From assembly GCA_027627225.1 (NCBI GenBank), contig CM051034.1, positions 43,430,048 to 43,494,047 of the forward strand: a DNA stretch of 64,000 nucleotides. Direction: 5' to 3'. Of this stretch, positions 9,747 through 22,207 are shown one piece after another. The notes under the pieces are model-generated. The model ran no database searches, had not been told where the DNA came from, and was given only the letters and a program-made list of their open reading frames with translations. The DNA comes from Congeria kusceri. Taxonomy: Eukaryota > Mollusca > Bivalvia > Myida > Dreissenidae. The position numbers were made by a program, and so were the translations under genes. Every line of letters starts with the position of its first letter. Within the stretch, counting starts at the first letter, position 1.

Positions 9747-12690
9747 AAATGTCTGTGGTACAGATGTGAGAGATACCGTGGTGAAGATGTGAAGAGGGTT
9801 CCAAGTCTCTTCAGATCTCATACCATATCTCACATCTGCACCGCTAGGCAAAAATAGTCTTTAAATACATACATTTTGTACTTTTTTTTTTTTTTCTTTC
9901 AGAGCATATATAACAACATGCACACATACATCCACACGCACATCTGCACGGACACATGTGTCCACCATACACATGTGTCCGCACACACTTATTTACACAC
10001 AAAACTGCACTGACACATGTGTCCGCCATACACGTGTCCGCACACACACATTCAGACGCAGACATACACACAAGTGCACTGACACATGTGTCCTCCATAC
10101 ACGTGTCCGCACACACTTATTTACACACAAAACTGCACTGACACATGTGTCCGCCATACACATGTGTCAGCACACACACATTCAGACGCAGACATACACA
10201 CAAGTGCACCGACACATGTGTCCTCCATACACGTGTCCGCACACACTTATTTACACACAAAACTGCACTGACACATGTGTCCGCCATACACATGTGTCAG
10301 CACACACACATTCAGACGCAGACATACACACAAGTGCACCGACACATGTGTCCTCCATACACGTGTCCGCACACACTTATTTACACACAAAACTGCACTG
10401 ACACATGTGTCCGCCATACACATGTGTCAGCACACACACATTCAGACACAGGCATACACACAAGTGCACTGACACATGTGTCCTCCATACACGTGTCCGC
10501 ACACACTTATTTACACACAAAACTGCACTGACACATGTGTCCGCCATACACATGTGTCAGCACACACACACACACAAAACTGCACAGACACATGTGTCCG
10601 CATACACACACCCACACGCAGACACACACACACAAAACTGCACGGACACATGTGTCCGCCATACACATGTGTCCGCACACACACATCCACATGCAGACAC
10701 ACACAAAACTGCATGGACACATGGGTCCGCCATACACATGTGTCTGCACACACACATCCACACGAAGACACACAAAATTGCACAGACACCTGTGTCCGCC
10801 ATGCACACGTGTCTGCACACACACATTCAACACACACACACTCACTGTCATATCCACAAAATATATACAGATATCACATTCCAAACATACTCAACACACA
10901 CAAACACACGTGTACATACAAAAACATTGATATACAAAGGAAATACATATATTACAAAAGAATTTAGTACAATACGCAAACACAAAATAAACAAACATAA
11001 GGGTAATAAGTAATTGCAAACAATTTTTTTGTGACATTTCTATGTTTTAAAGTAATAAAATGTCTGTGGTACAGATGTGAGAGATACCGTGGTGAAGATG
11101 TGAAGAGGGTTCCAAGTCTCTTCAGATCTCATAATACGGTGTATCTCACATCTGTACCATTAGGCAAAAATAGTCTTTAAATACATACATTTTGTACTTT
11201 TTGTTTTCTTTTTCATATTTTTACATAAAATACACACACACCCACACACAACTGTACGGACTATGTCCGCCATACACGTGTCCGCACACATACATCCACA
11301 CGCAGAAACACACAGCTGCACGGACACATGCGTCCGCAATACACACGTGTCCGCACACACACACTCATGCACACACACACGCACTCACACAACTGTACGG
11401 ACACGTGTCCGCCATACATATGTATCCGCACACACACATCCACACGCAGACACACGCAAAACTGCATGGACACATGTGTCCGCCATACACGTGTCCGCAC
11501 ACACGCAGACACACAAAATTGCATGGACACATGTGTCTGCTATACACGTGTCCGCACACACAAAATTCACACGCACACACTCACTGTCATATCCACAAAA
11601 TATATACAGATATCAAAATTTCCCACATACTCAACCTACAAAAACACACGTGTACATAGAAAAACATTCACATACAAAAGAAATACATGTATCACAAAAG
11701 AATTAAGTACAACAGGCAAACACAAAATAAACAAACATAAGGGTAATAAGTAATTGCAAACAATTTTTTTGTGACATTTCTATGTTTTAAAGTAATTAAA
11801 TGTCTGTGGTACAGATATGAGAGATACCGTGGTGAAGATGCGAAGAGGGTTCCAAGTCTCTTCAGATCTCATACCACGGTATATCTCACATCTGCACCAC
11901 TAGGCAAAAATAGTCTTTAAATACATACATTTTGTACTTTTTTTTTTTTTTTTTCATATTTTTACATAAAATACACACACACTCACACACACAACTGTAC
12001 GGACACGTGTCCGCCATACACGTGTCCACACACATACATCCACACGCAAACACACACACACACAATTGCACGGACACATGCGTCCTCCATAGACATGTGT
12101 CCGCACACACACATTCACGCACACAACTGCACGTACACATGTGTCTGCCATACACATGTGTCCGCACACACAGATCTACACGCAGACACACACAAAACTG
12201 CAGGGACACATAAGTCTGCCATGCACATGTGTCCGCACACACACATTCACACGCACACACACACTGTCATATTCACAAAATATATACAGATATCAAATTC
12301 CCCACATACTCAACACACACAATCACAAGTGTACATAGAAAAACATTCACGTACAAAAGTAATACATGTATCACAAAAGAATTAAGTACAACAGGCAAAC
12401 ACAAAATAAACAAACATAAGGGTAATAAGTAATTGCAAACAATTTTTTTGTGACATTTCTATGTTTTAAAGTAATAAAATGTCTGTGGTACAGATGTGAG
12501 AGATACCGTGGGGAAGATGTGAAGAGGGTTCCAAGTCTCTTCAGACCTCATACCACGGTATCTCTCACATCTGTACCATTAGGCAAAAATAGTCTTTAAA
12601 TACATACATTTTGTACTTTTTGTTTTCTTTTTCTTATTTTTACATAAAATACACACACACACACACACAACTGCACGGACACATGTCTCC
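9747..12690. repeat. four large tandem units, each a hairpin plus a CA-rich array
   Basis: Units start at about 9747, 11058, 11799 and 12478 with TGTCTGTGGTACAGATGTGA. The first 160 bp of each is palindromic (GGTACAGATGTGAGAGATAC pairing with GTATCTCTCACATCTGTACC). It is followed by a variable CA-rich array and a common tail ending AAGGGTAATAAGTAATTGC. Unit lengths (about 1311, 741 and 679 bp, last partial) differ only by array size. The CA-rich arrays contain palindromes such as GACACATGTGTC. Open frames here are repeat artefacts. Confidence 0.85.
9956..10560 (+). repeat. 130-bp higher-order CA-rich repeat within unit 1
   Basis: Period 130 bp (anchors at 10145, 10275, 10405) made of two 65-bp halves, each with GACACATGTGTCC. 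The halves alternate between TTATTTACACACAAAACTGC and CATTCAGACGCAGACATACA. Confidence 0.85.
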
Positions 12691-12711
12691 GCCAAAATCA
12701 AATGAAAAAGA

Positions 12712-14575
12712 CAAAAATATACAAAGATTTCTAAATACTTGGAAGAAGATATATAATTCTATAATTGCATGAATTTGGTACTGACAATATGAAAATACTC
12801 TTAATATGCAGTTCATGAGATACCTAACACAAACCTATATATAACAATTGATCTACTTTTGTTTTAACATTGCAGAATAGAAACATGTAGATAATTTACT
12901 TTGTCTTTTGTTTTTGTTGATCTTGAATATTAAACAATTTATTTGGTTTTATGCTTGATAAACATTTACTGTGTTTCAATTAATGACACAATAGCACCAA
13001 ATGAATGTAACAAGGAACAGTTTGTGCAAAAACTTTTATTTTTTACGATTTGGATAGAATTAAAAAATAGCCGATTGTTTCTGACATCTGCAATTTATCC
13101 AAGTGTGGTGTGACCATACCATACAATTATTGTTAAATAGAGCTATAATAAAAATGATAGAAATGGTCCCTTCTGTTTGGACACAAGTAAGAAAAGACAC
13201 CATAATGCCGTATTTAAGTTTTGTCCGAATCCATTGGCAACATAAATTTGAATGTTTCATAATATTTGGCAAACTCCTTCAGCTGCATTTGGGCACAAAA
13301 CGATTAACTGTTCATTCAAGTGCCAATATACACATTTTGTCTGAATCGTTGCAATCTTTGCAATCAAAAACCAAGGTGAGCATATCAAAATCAAAGGCAA
13401 AAAAGAAATTGAAACGTTTCATAGAAGCACACAAAAAACATATATTTTTCAACATAAGCGCACAACAACAGCAAAGGTCTGTTAACACCATTATATCAAA
13501 ATCTGTGTGAACACCATTATATCAAAATCTGAGGCAAATGAAATTGAGTTTCATAAAAATATTGCACTCGCTCATTACAAATTTGGGAAGAAGAAAAATA
13601 CATTAACCAGAAACACCAGTAATTCCAATATATTACAAACAATAGTACATTTGTTAAAAGCAAAAAAATATACAAAGATTTCTAAATACTTGGAAGAAGA
13701 TATATAACTCTATAATTGCATGAATTTGGTACTGACAATATGAAAATACTCTTTATATGCAGTTCATGAAGTACACAACACAAACATCTAAACATTGATC
13801 TATTTTCGTTTTAACATTGCAAAATAGAAACATGTTATAACATTTTTTTTTGACAGATCTTGAATATTAAACAATTTATATGGTTTTATGCTTGGTAAAC
13901 ATTAACTGTGTTTTAATTAATTGCACAATAGCACCAGCATGAATGTAACGACGATCAGTTTGTGCAAAAACTTTATTTTCTAAATTTGGATGAATACGCC
14001 AATGCTAAAAGAGAACATTATTTAAACAGAATGTTTTGGACATTTTACCTTTATGCCAGGATGGTGTGACCATACCATACAATTGTTAACAAGAGCTATA
14101 ATAAAATTATAGAAATGGTCACTACTATTGGACACAATTAAGAAAAGAAACCATTATGACGTATATAAGTTTAGTCCGAATCTATTGGCAAAATTAATTT
14201 GAATGTTTCATCATATTTGGCAAACTCCCCAAGTTGTGTTTGGGCACAAAAAGATTAACTGTTCATAAAAGTGTCAAATACACATTTTGTCTGAATCTTT
14301 GCAACATAAAAGTTGGAATGTTTCATTAAGATAATATTTCAATCACAAATTTACAACATCAGGCCACAAGAAAAAGCTGTCTGGAAACACCATATCAAAA
14401 CCATAGGCAAAATGAAATTGAAATGTTTTTTTGAACTTTACACAAAAAAATCACTAACTTTGTCAACATTAGGGCAGAACAAAAAAAAGGTCATTAATGT
14501 GTATATTGCCATTACAGTGTTTTTGGTCAATGTATTTTTCTTTTTCCAAAATTTGTTAAGTGAGTGTAATATTTT
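12712..14575 (+). repeat. about 950-bp segment in tandem duplicate
   Basis: TACAAAGATTTCTAAATACT begins at 12720 and again at 13671, and similarity continues for most of the unit (TGTTTGGGCACAAAACGATT-type strings in each). ORFs up to 163 codons occur in the copies but differ between them and look non-coding. Confidence 0.7.
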
Positions 14576-14584
14576 TAAGACATT

Positions 14585-14910
14585 TCAATTTCATTTTGGC
14601 CCAGATTTTGATATACTGGTGTATTCAGACCTTTGCTCTTTGTTGTGTACTAATTTTGAAAAAAATGTATGCCTTTTGTGTTCTTCTATGAAACCTTTCA
14701 ATTTCATTTTGCCTTTGATTTTGATATGGCCACCTTGGTTTTTGTTTTGCCTAATGCTCAAAACCAAGGTGACCATATCAAAATCAAAGGCACAAAAAAA
14801 ATGAAACGTTTCATAGAAGCACACAAAAAGCATATATTTTTCAAGCATGAGTGCACAACAACAGCAAAAGTCTGCAAACACCATTATATCAAAATCTGAG
14901 GCAAAATGAA
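14585..14910. repeat. large inverted repeat (foldback), arms about 150 bp
   Basis: The left arm (about 14585-14747) and right arm (about 14758-14910) are roughly 85% complementary around a spacer of about 10 bp (TTGCCTAATGCTC region). The inner ends read TATGGCCACCTTGGTTTTTG and CAAAACCAAGGTGACCATAT. The right arm also matches 13365-13540. Confidence 0.75.
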
Positions 14911-15056
14911 ATTGAAAAGTTTCATAAAAATGTGCACATTAATTTTTGTCTGAATCTAGGCTATGATGGCAACATAAATTTGGAATGTTTCACACAAAAT
15001 AAGTCATATATACTTAACGAAGATCATGTGCACTGCTTTTGACCCACTTGTACATT

Positions 15057-15150
15057 AGGCAAGAAAACCATAATGCAAGAAAACCATAATGCCACTTATA
15101 CATCAGGCAAGAAAACCATAATGCCACTTATACATCAGACAAGAAAACCA
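15057..15150 (+). repeat. 32-bp short tandem repeat
   Basis: AAGAAAACCATAATGC recurs at 15061, 15077, 15109 and 15141; the full 32-bp unit includes CACTTATACATCAGGC. Confidence 0.85.
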
Positions 15151-16599
15151 TATTGCCAGTAAATACATTTAATCAATTTCCATATTATTGAAAAACTTAA
15201 TCTATACAAAAATATGTATACATTTTGTACTGACAGGTGCTAAGCTGCAGTGCAATTAAGTTAACATTGATATTATCTGGAACACAGACAATTTTCAATA
15301 TGACAATACGAAAGAATGCACGGGTGAGCAATTTGGGTCAGTCACCGTCCCCGCTGTCTGTCGTCTATCGTCGTTGTCCATCAACAATTTACTCAAACAA
15401 CATTCTCTCTAAAACCCTGGTTTGCTAAGGAACCAAAAGAATGGAAAACTTAAAAAATCTTGTTGTTTTAATCTCAGTGCAGTGCTCCAAGCAGAAATGG
15501 TGTCAGAGCATTCAGATAGGTGGGCCCTCATGTTTGGGATGTAATTCAAGTTAATGATTGTTGACAGTTTCAGTTAGTTGGAGGATCAGAGCTTTTCTGA
15601 TGCGTTTTCCCTTCCTAATCAAACCTGATGTTCAGATATTAACATAACATATTATATTTGGTGTGTTAAATAGTACAACAATATTGTTTGATTACTGCTA
15701 AACGAGATGATATTATGTTTTTGAATGATTTGTTGTAATGTGTTGCATTTTAAAAAGGGTTGAATACCAAATATAGTTGTGCAGTTTACAGTTTTTTCAG
15801 CATTTTACAATTGAACCTATACTGGGGGTTTTACAAGATGTAAGGCGTCTTATTACTCTTTTGTTTTCACAAACAGAACCCATTTAATTCCCTTCACAAT
15901 TTAAAAACAATGCAGTGTTTGTTTCCAACAAACTGTATGTTTCTGTATTTTACAGTTGTAAAATTACAGTTTAATCTGGTGGTTTGAACCGATTGCAATA
16001 CACATCAAAATACAATGTTGCATTTGAAATACTTTAATACTATTCCTACATAGAACAAACTTGTGAATTTCAACTTGTAAGTACATATTGTTTTAGTGGC
16101 TATAGGTATACAGTTTCAATTTAGCATCCTGAAACTGTTGATTTTAACGAGAATTGAAGTTTTTAAAAATAAAAAGTAAAACAAAATTAAAATTTAAAAA
16201 ATTTAAATTGAAATAAAAATAAAAAGTAAAACAAACTTTGAATGGAAAATCGTCTATTATAACTGAAGTTGAAGCCTATTGATAGAACAACCCCTCAAAT
16301 TATCTAATGTTCTTGGGCATCAAGTTTCTATACTGAGAAATGCAAAATATTCACCTGAGAGTTTTGTCTTAAAGAAATACACAAATGGTCAACAACCATT
16401 TACATGCTAGTATGCAAACTGAAACTACTTGTTTACGTGCGATGTCGTATTATTATTCTTGTAGCATAATTTTTTTACAGTGCATACAGCTTGGACATAA
16501 TGGTCATAATCAGCTTAGTGATCAAGGTCATATAATTGTGTTGTTACATTCTTGTACCTGACATTTGTTAAAACCACAGGGCAATTCAGCTTATTAAAG
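15151..16599. other. AT-rich spacer with one repeat fragment
   Basis: 15316-15440 (GTGAGCAATTTGGGTCAGTC...) has the look of an interspersed-repeat fragment. The rest has no supported feature. Confidence 0.4.
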
Positions 16600-17101
16600 G
16601 GACTTGTTCACAGATTGGGACATTTTTGAAGTGTGTCATTAAATGCCTTAAATTGTTAGATTTAAACATCGGAACTCTAGAGCTCCATTATAATAACAAG
16701 AATAGAATTAAAAAAGAGAAATTAAAAGAAAAAAGTTTGTCCCTATCGGGGCTCGAACCAGTGCCCTTTGGATTAAAAGGTTATCGCCGTAACCACTCGG
16801 CCATCCGGACTGTTATAAGAAGCCTGCGTTTAATACTTGATATAAGTGATCCACGTGTTGTTACAAAATTTAACGGAAACAACAGAAACATTCCAAATTA
16901 TTCAATCGTTTGGCGTTTGTAACGCTTTATAATTTTATCAATTTCAAATGATCACTATTCATAAACGAAACTGTATTTTCATAATGAGTCTACGCCATTA
17001 GTGTCATTTCGCTCCCTGGTGTACAGTGTTCTTTTATTTTTTGAATCTGTGACAAAAAGTTGGGAAAATGTCATTTTGACAATCTGTGAACAAGTCCCTT
17101 T
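16600..17101. mobile_element. TTAA-flanked MITE with internal tRNA-like sequence (copy 2)
   Basis: Same termini as the 8.2-kb copy, with TTAA immediately outside both ends (left TTAA|AGGGAC, right CCCT|TTAA). It is longer than copy 1 by about 80 bp near the right end. The tRNA-like block at 16738-16812 (minus) keeps an A-box-like GGCCGAGTGGTTACGGC but has a weaker B-box (TGGTTCGAGCCC). Confidence 0.75.
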
Positions 17102-17340
17102 AAATGTGTTTGAAGTTTTCTCATGGTGCAAAAGATTGTGCCTGTCAGACATTCACTACATGGAGGCATGAATGACTTAAAATGTAGAATACACATAAAA
17201 TAGTAATTGGTGAATAACTTAAAGTGGGTAAATTCATTCAGAGATGTTAACAATTTTGCATGGAGTTTGAGAGTTGCTACAGTTATTGTAGGTGTTCAAG
17301 TAAACCTTTCTTGAGTTAAAGAAGTTTTAATGTATAGAAT

Positions 17341-17386
17341 ACCCCCCACCCCACCCCAGTACACCCCCCCCCCCTCCCCAAAAAAC
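17341..17386 (+). repeat. C-rich tract
   Basis: ACCCCCCACCCCACCCCAGT followed by a run of 12 C, CTCCCC-type sequence and A6. It could form G-quadruplex structure on the minus strand. Confidence 0.8.
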
Positions 17387-17654
17387 AATCATGCCAGTGT
17401 GCACATTATATCTTAATCAGTGTACACTATTCACTAGCAGTGTTTAGGTTTATTGTCACGGGTGTATCAAGTTTCACTAGAAGCCTGTTTTAAAAGTAGT
17501 TTGCTCCACAAACATATGCTACACATTATTAGCCAAACATATTAATATATTATAGAATCACAATTATTTAAAATTATTAAAATCCAAATATGATACTACA
17601 ATGTGTTATAATTATTTAATTTCATTTTCTTTTGTCCAATAGCTTTTTCATTAT

Positions 17655-18020
17655 TGCCTCTATGTTATAGATTTATTATATTTTTGTGTAACATGTAAAG
17701 TGTCAAATTATGTGTTATAGATTTATTATATGTTTGTGTAAAAAAAACATGTAAAGTGTCAAATTATGTGTTATATATTTATTATATGTTTGTGTAACAT
17801 GTAAAGTGTCAAATTATGTGTTATAGATTTATTATATGTTTGTGTAACATGGAAAGTGTCAAATTATGTGTTATAGATTTATTATATTTTTGTGTAACAT
17901 GTAAAGTGTCAAATTATGTGTTATAGATTTATTATATGTTTGTGTAACATGTAAAGTGTCAAATTATGTGTTATAGATTTATTATATTTTTGTGTAACAT
18001 GTAATTTAGTGTCAAATTAT
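17655..18020 (+). repeat. 50-bp AT-rich minisatellite, about 7 copies
   Basis: The unit includes TGTGTTATAGATTTATTATA and GTGTAACATGTAAAGTGTCA. One copy carries a run of extra A residues. Confidence 0.9.
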
Positions 18021-18109
18021 GTTGAGATTCAACATCAACAAGTGCTCATGTACAATTGGCCTTGACGACATTACTAGAAAGAAACTGACAAAATAAAGAA
18101 AAGAAACAT

Positions 18110-18325
18110 TGTGGGGCAGTGCCACCAACAAAAACCGACAACAAAAAGTAACCACTGTGCCACCAACAAAAAGTAACCACTGTGCCACCAACAAAAACCG
18201 ACAACAAAAAGTAACCACTGTGCCACCAACAAAAAAGGACAACAAAAAGTAACCACTGTGCCACCAACAAAAACGGACAACAAACAGTAACCACTGTGCC
18301 ACCAACAAAAACGGACAACCATTGT
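18110..18325 (+). repeat. 38-bp minisatellite, about 6 copies
   Basis: The unit contains GTAACCACTGTGCCACCAAC and AAAAACSGACAACAAA; anchors at 18148, 18173, 18211, 18249 and 18287. One copy is shortened to 25 bp. Confidence 0.9.
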
Positions 18326-18429
18326 TACAACCTACAAAAAAGAACAACAACAACAACATACGAAGAGTATTTTTGGACTGACCAGTAGATGGCCACACAT
18401 AAAGGGGCAACTAAACCTTGGGTCAAAGC

Positions 18430-19010
18430 CTTAGACATTGAGCTTTGAAGGGGTTGAGTCCTTAGAGGTCGTGTAACACAGACATTTGTCGTGTAAGGGG
18501 TTGACTCCCCTAGATGTCTTCTAAAAACATAGACATTTGTCATGTAAGGGGTTGTCTCCCCTAGATGTCTTCTAAAGACAGACATTTGTCATGTAAGGGG
18601 TTGTCTCCCCTAGATGTTTTCTCAAGACATAGACATTTGTCTTGTAAGGGGATGGCTCCTCTAGATGTCTTCTCAAGACATAGACATTTGTCTTGTAAGA
18701 GGTCGAGTCCCCTAGTTGTCTTGCAAGGACATAGGTGTTGTGCTTGGAAGGGGATGAGTCCCTTAGAGGTTGTGTTAAGACACAGACATTTGTCGTGTAA
18801 GGGGTTGACTCCCCTAGATGTCTTCTCAAGACATAGACATTTGTCTTGTAAGGGGATGGCTCCTCTAGATGTCTTCTCAAGACATAGACATTTGTCTTGT
18901 AAGAGGTCGAGTCCCCTAGTTGTCTTGCAAGGACACAGGTGTTGTGCTTGGAAGGGGATGAGTCCCCAAGCTGTCTTGTAAAGACATAGACGTTTGTCTT
19001 ATAGACCATA
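18430..19010 (+). repeat. 51-bp array organised as 204-bp four-unit blocks
   Basis: The unit contains AGACATTTGTCTTGTAAGGG and CTAGATGTCTTCTCAAGACAT. Four variants A-B-C-D repeat in the same order twice (204-bp period), with imperfect units before. Both strands are open in one frame, an artefact of the 17-codon unit. Confidence 0.85.
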
Positions 19011-19356
19011 TTGACAAGTGGTCACCTGGTCTGTTCTAGGTAGACATGCTATCTTGCAGCTGAACTCTGTGTTTACAATAGCAATACACTGGCCAGCTTT
19101 CATGGGAAGGCTTTGCTGGTAATTAGCACTGATAGGCCCAGATAAAGATCCTAATAAATAAACAATTAGCACACCAAAAATGAATTTGTAACACATATTT
19201 ACTATTCAATTCTCTGTGCACTAATTCTCTGCAATTGGGTCTTAAACTAAAGTCTAAATGGTATCTTAAAGTGCTACAGAGTGGACTAAAAAACCAAATG
19301 GGATTCTCAAAATATTCTCTATAATTCAAATTAAATTGTTGACTTCATTAAACAAA
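19011..19356. other. spacer upstream of the SWIM/YqaJ-like remnant
   Basis: No array and no recognised repeat. It could have held the promoter of the eroded gene at 19357. Confidence 0.35.
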
Positions 19357-20412
19357 ATGGAAAAAATAGAGCGTTCAATAAACGGTATAATTTCTTTGTA
19401 TAAAGTTACAAACACGAAGCATTTGTTTGTAAGACAGTTGACCGGTTTCACATTAACGCACAGTATTGGAGAAGTCAAAGAAAAAATAAGAAATCACATG
19501 AATTGTCAACGGCAATTTATTTGTCAGACGGGCAGTCGTCAGTGGACAATGATTCGTCACAATGCAGCAGTATTGCGTGGTATGTAATAACATTAATAGT
19601 TATTTAACATTGATAATTTTTATACCAAATGACGTTAATATTATATATAGTGTATATATGACAACAGCTAAGACATTAATCTGAAAAATATATTCATGAT
19701 ATAATTATATTTAAATGCATTATTATATTTAAACAACATCTTCACTCATATTTACAGGTCTGGTGGTGTGTGTAACCATCTGATTGCCATCCTCTACACA
19801 GCAAACCATTGGGTGACCAGACAGCAAAAAATATCAGAAATACCAGCAGACACGGAGGTTGGGCAAGCGTGACAAAATCGAATCTGAACCAGTGATGAAG
19901 TTGACTTTCAGGAAGGTACAAATGACAGAAAACTTCGGAAACGGGAAGCAGTACAGAGCATTTTGTACGATGCTAGAATAAAAAACCATAGAAAATCCTC
20001 ATCGACGGAAGATACTAAAGCAGTCACTGATGTCCTTGGTGGAACAAATCCAAATTAATTATTTGTCAAAGGGACAGGTATCAGCTGTAAATTACACCTT
20101 ACTATATTTGGTGAAATGCCTATTTGCACTTTACTGAGCTACCAGTTGAGTGACTATCACAGAATTTACAGCCTACCTACTTACCACCGCAAACATCATA
20201 TTAGAAGAATCTTTGATTTTTACCTGAAATCCCCATTCCACAGCCAAATTAGAATATAAGATGTTAATAACGTGGACACTTCAAGCAGTGACTTTCTTAC
20301 TTCATCGACAGTTTCCGAAAGAAAATTGAAAGCAATTGAACAATTAACTATTGATCAAGCACTGAAACAACTACTGCATGACAAGTGCAAAACAGACAGA
20401 CAGCATCAAGGT
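19357..20412 (+). pseudogene. SWIM zinc-finger / YqaJ-type protein remnant
   Basis: A first exon-like block (19357-19579) begins at ATG (MEKIERSINGIISLYK...) and ends at a GTATGT donor. After an AT-rich intron-like gap and a TTTACAG acceptor (19757), the block at 19759-19872 reads SGGVCNHLIAILYTANHW, resembling the C-x-H half of SWIM fingers. Later blocks in shifted frames read DRKLRKREAVQSILYDAR (about 19929-20056), TIFGEMPICTLLSYQLSD (about 20098-20150) and KLKAIEQLTIDQALKQLL (about 20316-20370). Their order, including a G-x-x-P...LSYQ stretch, recalls the SWIM plus YqaJ-nuclease proteins common in invertebrate genomes. Frames do not join and stops intervene, so it is a relic. The assignment is from memory. 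Confidence 0.35.
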
Positions 20413-20874
20413 GAGGCATACTTAAGAAACTAAAATATTGACTAGTGTATAATCCATTCTCATGTCACTGACAAACAGGACACTTCTCTTAAAATGTATA
20501 CAAAGAAAATGAACAAGCACTCAAGCACAATGGCACGGTTTTTTAAACCGGCTTATTAATCAACCCGTGCTGTGGATACCTAGGTGCATCCCTAGATGGA
20601 AAATGTATTATTATTATGGACTTTACAAAATAATAATAAAAAAAAAAAATAGAAATAAAAATAAAAGGTTAAACCAACTTTTAAGTGTGTCTGCCAGAAA
20701 GTCACCACCAAGAGGTATCAACCACTCTGTAGTTATAGAGGTAACAATAAAATGTGTATGCTTGAGTTATTGATGCTTAAGTTAGAGGGTGATAATTTAT
20801 CTTTGAGAGTTACTCGAGTTCTCAAACATATTCAAGGTAACAATGCTTGAGTTAAAGAATCTGTTTTGTTTGTT

Positions 20875-21105
20875 TGTTTGGATTTTTCGCCGTTTTTAAC
20901 AGTATTTCAGTCATATCACGGCGGTCAGTTTAAACATACTCACACTTTTCCTGGGCAAGCTTAGCCGATGTAAGTGGTTTACCAGTACCAAGTGCACATA
21001 CTTATGCCAGTAACTGACAACTGCCCTTCTTGAATCAGAGGTAGGGGGAGAATGGCCGTAGAAATAATTTCATGACCAATCCCCACACAAGTTATGTGGG
21101 TTAAA
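20875..21105 (-). mobile_element. SINE-related fragment
   Basis: 21021-21102 is the reverse complement of the tail of the tRNA-headed element at 29205-29356 (shared GAATCAGAGGTAGGGGGAGA and ATGACCAATCCCCACACAAG). The part at 20880-21000 contains CACGGCGGTCAGTTTAAACA and probably belongs to the same element. The tRNA head is absent. Confidence 0.55.
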
Positions 21106-21139
21106 GAATCTACTGTATAGTTTACCTCAAGAAACAGCG

Positions 21140-21430
21140 ATTGTTTTCACTGCTCTGGAAATGGGTCCGGTACCCATTAATTTGGGAATTTCAGTTGACA
21201 TCTTTGAATTGGGAAACATTTAAGAAAGTAATTTTATTACTTAAACTTAGGTTATAGTGGTTGAAATTGGTATTTTAAACAAGTTTAGCCATAATCATAT
21301 AAGTAATTACATGATTAACACCATAAATTTGCATTGCTAATGTATTTAGGATTTTGTCATTTCAAATTTTGGAATGTTCATTCCATTAGGAAATATAAAC
21401 CATATTTGGCATTTGCATCTTTGGTTTAGT
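21140..21430 (+). repeat. diverged paralogue of 8190-8840, lacking the MITE
   Basis: Shares TTCACTGCT, GGGTCYGGTACCCATTAA, TTAAACTT, GGTATTTTAA and CCATATTTGGCATT in the same order as 8190-8840. It serves as the empty site for the 8.2-kb TTAA element. Confidence 0.65.
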
Positions 21431-21665
21431 AGTATTTAATTCTTACTTTGATCGATGCATCTGTGACATTTGTAAGTGTTAAAAGATGTAAAGATTGTTA
21501 TGTTGGTTATTTTGTTAAGATTGAAAATCATTAAGTGTTCGTGTACAATTGGCGAACAACATGAATAGAAAGAAACACACGAAACAAAATAGAAAATACT
21601 TGGGGCAGTTACTTCACTTAAACTAACCACTGTTACCAGCAACAAATCAAAGTGCTGACAGCGTA
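21431..21665 (+). repeat. diverged partial copy of the 18.0-18.3 kb segment
   Basis: Shares GTGTACAATTGGC/ATGTACAATTGGC, AATAGAAAGAAAC-type sequence and TTGGGGCAGT with 18045-18120, followed by decayed ACCACTGT motifs of the 38-bp array. Confidence 0.45.
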
Positions 21666-21826
21666 GAAAGACTTTTGGCGCATTATGAGAGCATTTTTGC
21701 TAAAAAAGGAAACATTTGTTTGAATGAATTTCAATTTCCCACACTTGATAATATAGCTTCTTGTTCAATAGTAAACGACATCATAACAAAAAAATAATTT
21801 TAAGTAATGAACAAATATTCTTCAAG

Positions 21827-22207
21827 CTAATTATCTGATGCAAACGTGATTATATACATGCCAGTTAACATGTCAATCTGCAACGAACCATGCAGAATAA
21901 CTGATAAAGCGTGGTAGTTAGGAGCATCAATTGTTAGTGATTCGAAGCCTACTGAGTCAAAGTAGGTCTTACGATGCGAACTCTCGATTTTCCATACTAC
22001 AGTTTCAAAATTAATACATTGAAGTAGTTTGTTGTCAAAATATTCAGAATAAGAATCGGTAATAGGAAATAACACTTTCACGAGTAAAAAAAAATAACCG
22101 ATGTAGCACATTAATTTAGTGGTCTTATTCCAGAACACCCAGGTGAATATTTTGGTTACATTCAAGTAAATAGCGAAAATTGGGGTATCTTTAATTTGAC
22201 GTAACAT
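21827..22207 (-). CDS. hypothetical intronless ORF, 126 aa
   Basis: ATG-initiated and outside any tandem array. It starts MLRQIKDTPIFAIYLNVTK and has a hydrophobic stretch around residues 33-48 (LMCYIGYFFLLVKVLF) that could be a membrane segment, then a mixed polar region with one Cys and aromatic residues, ending MYIITFASDN. An open frame this long outside repeats is unusual in such AT-rich sequence, but nothing else supports translation and no family is recognised. Confidence 0.3.
   Translation of the reverse strand: MLRQIKDTPIFAIYLNVTKIFTWVFWNKTTKLMCYIGYFFLLVKVLFPITDSYSEYFDNKLLQCINFETVVWKIESSHRKTYFDSVGFESLTIDAPNYHALSVILHGSLQIDMLTGMYIITFASDN

Noticed and set aside
10405..11013. Cys/His-rich 202-codon frame as a zinc-binding protein
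   Set aside because: Cys and His come from repeated ACATGTGTCC and CACACA units; frames are open on both strands for the same reason.
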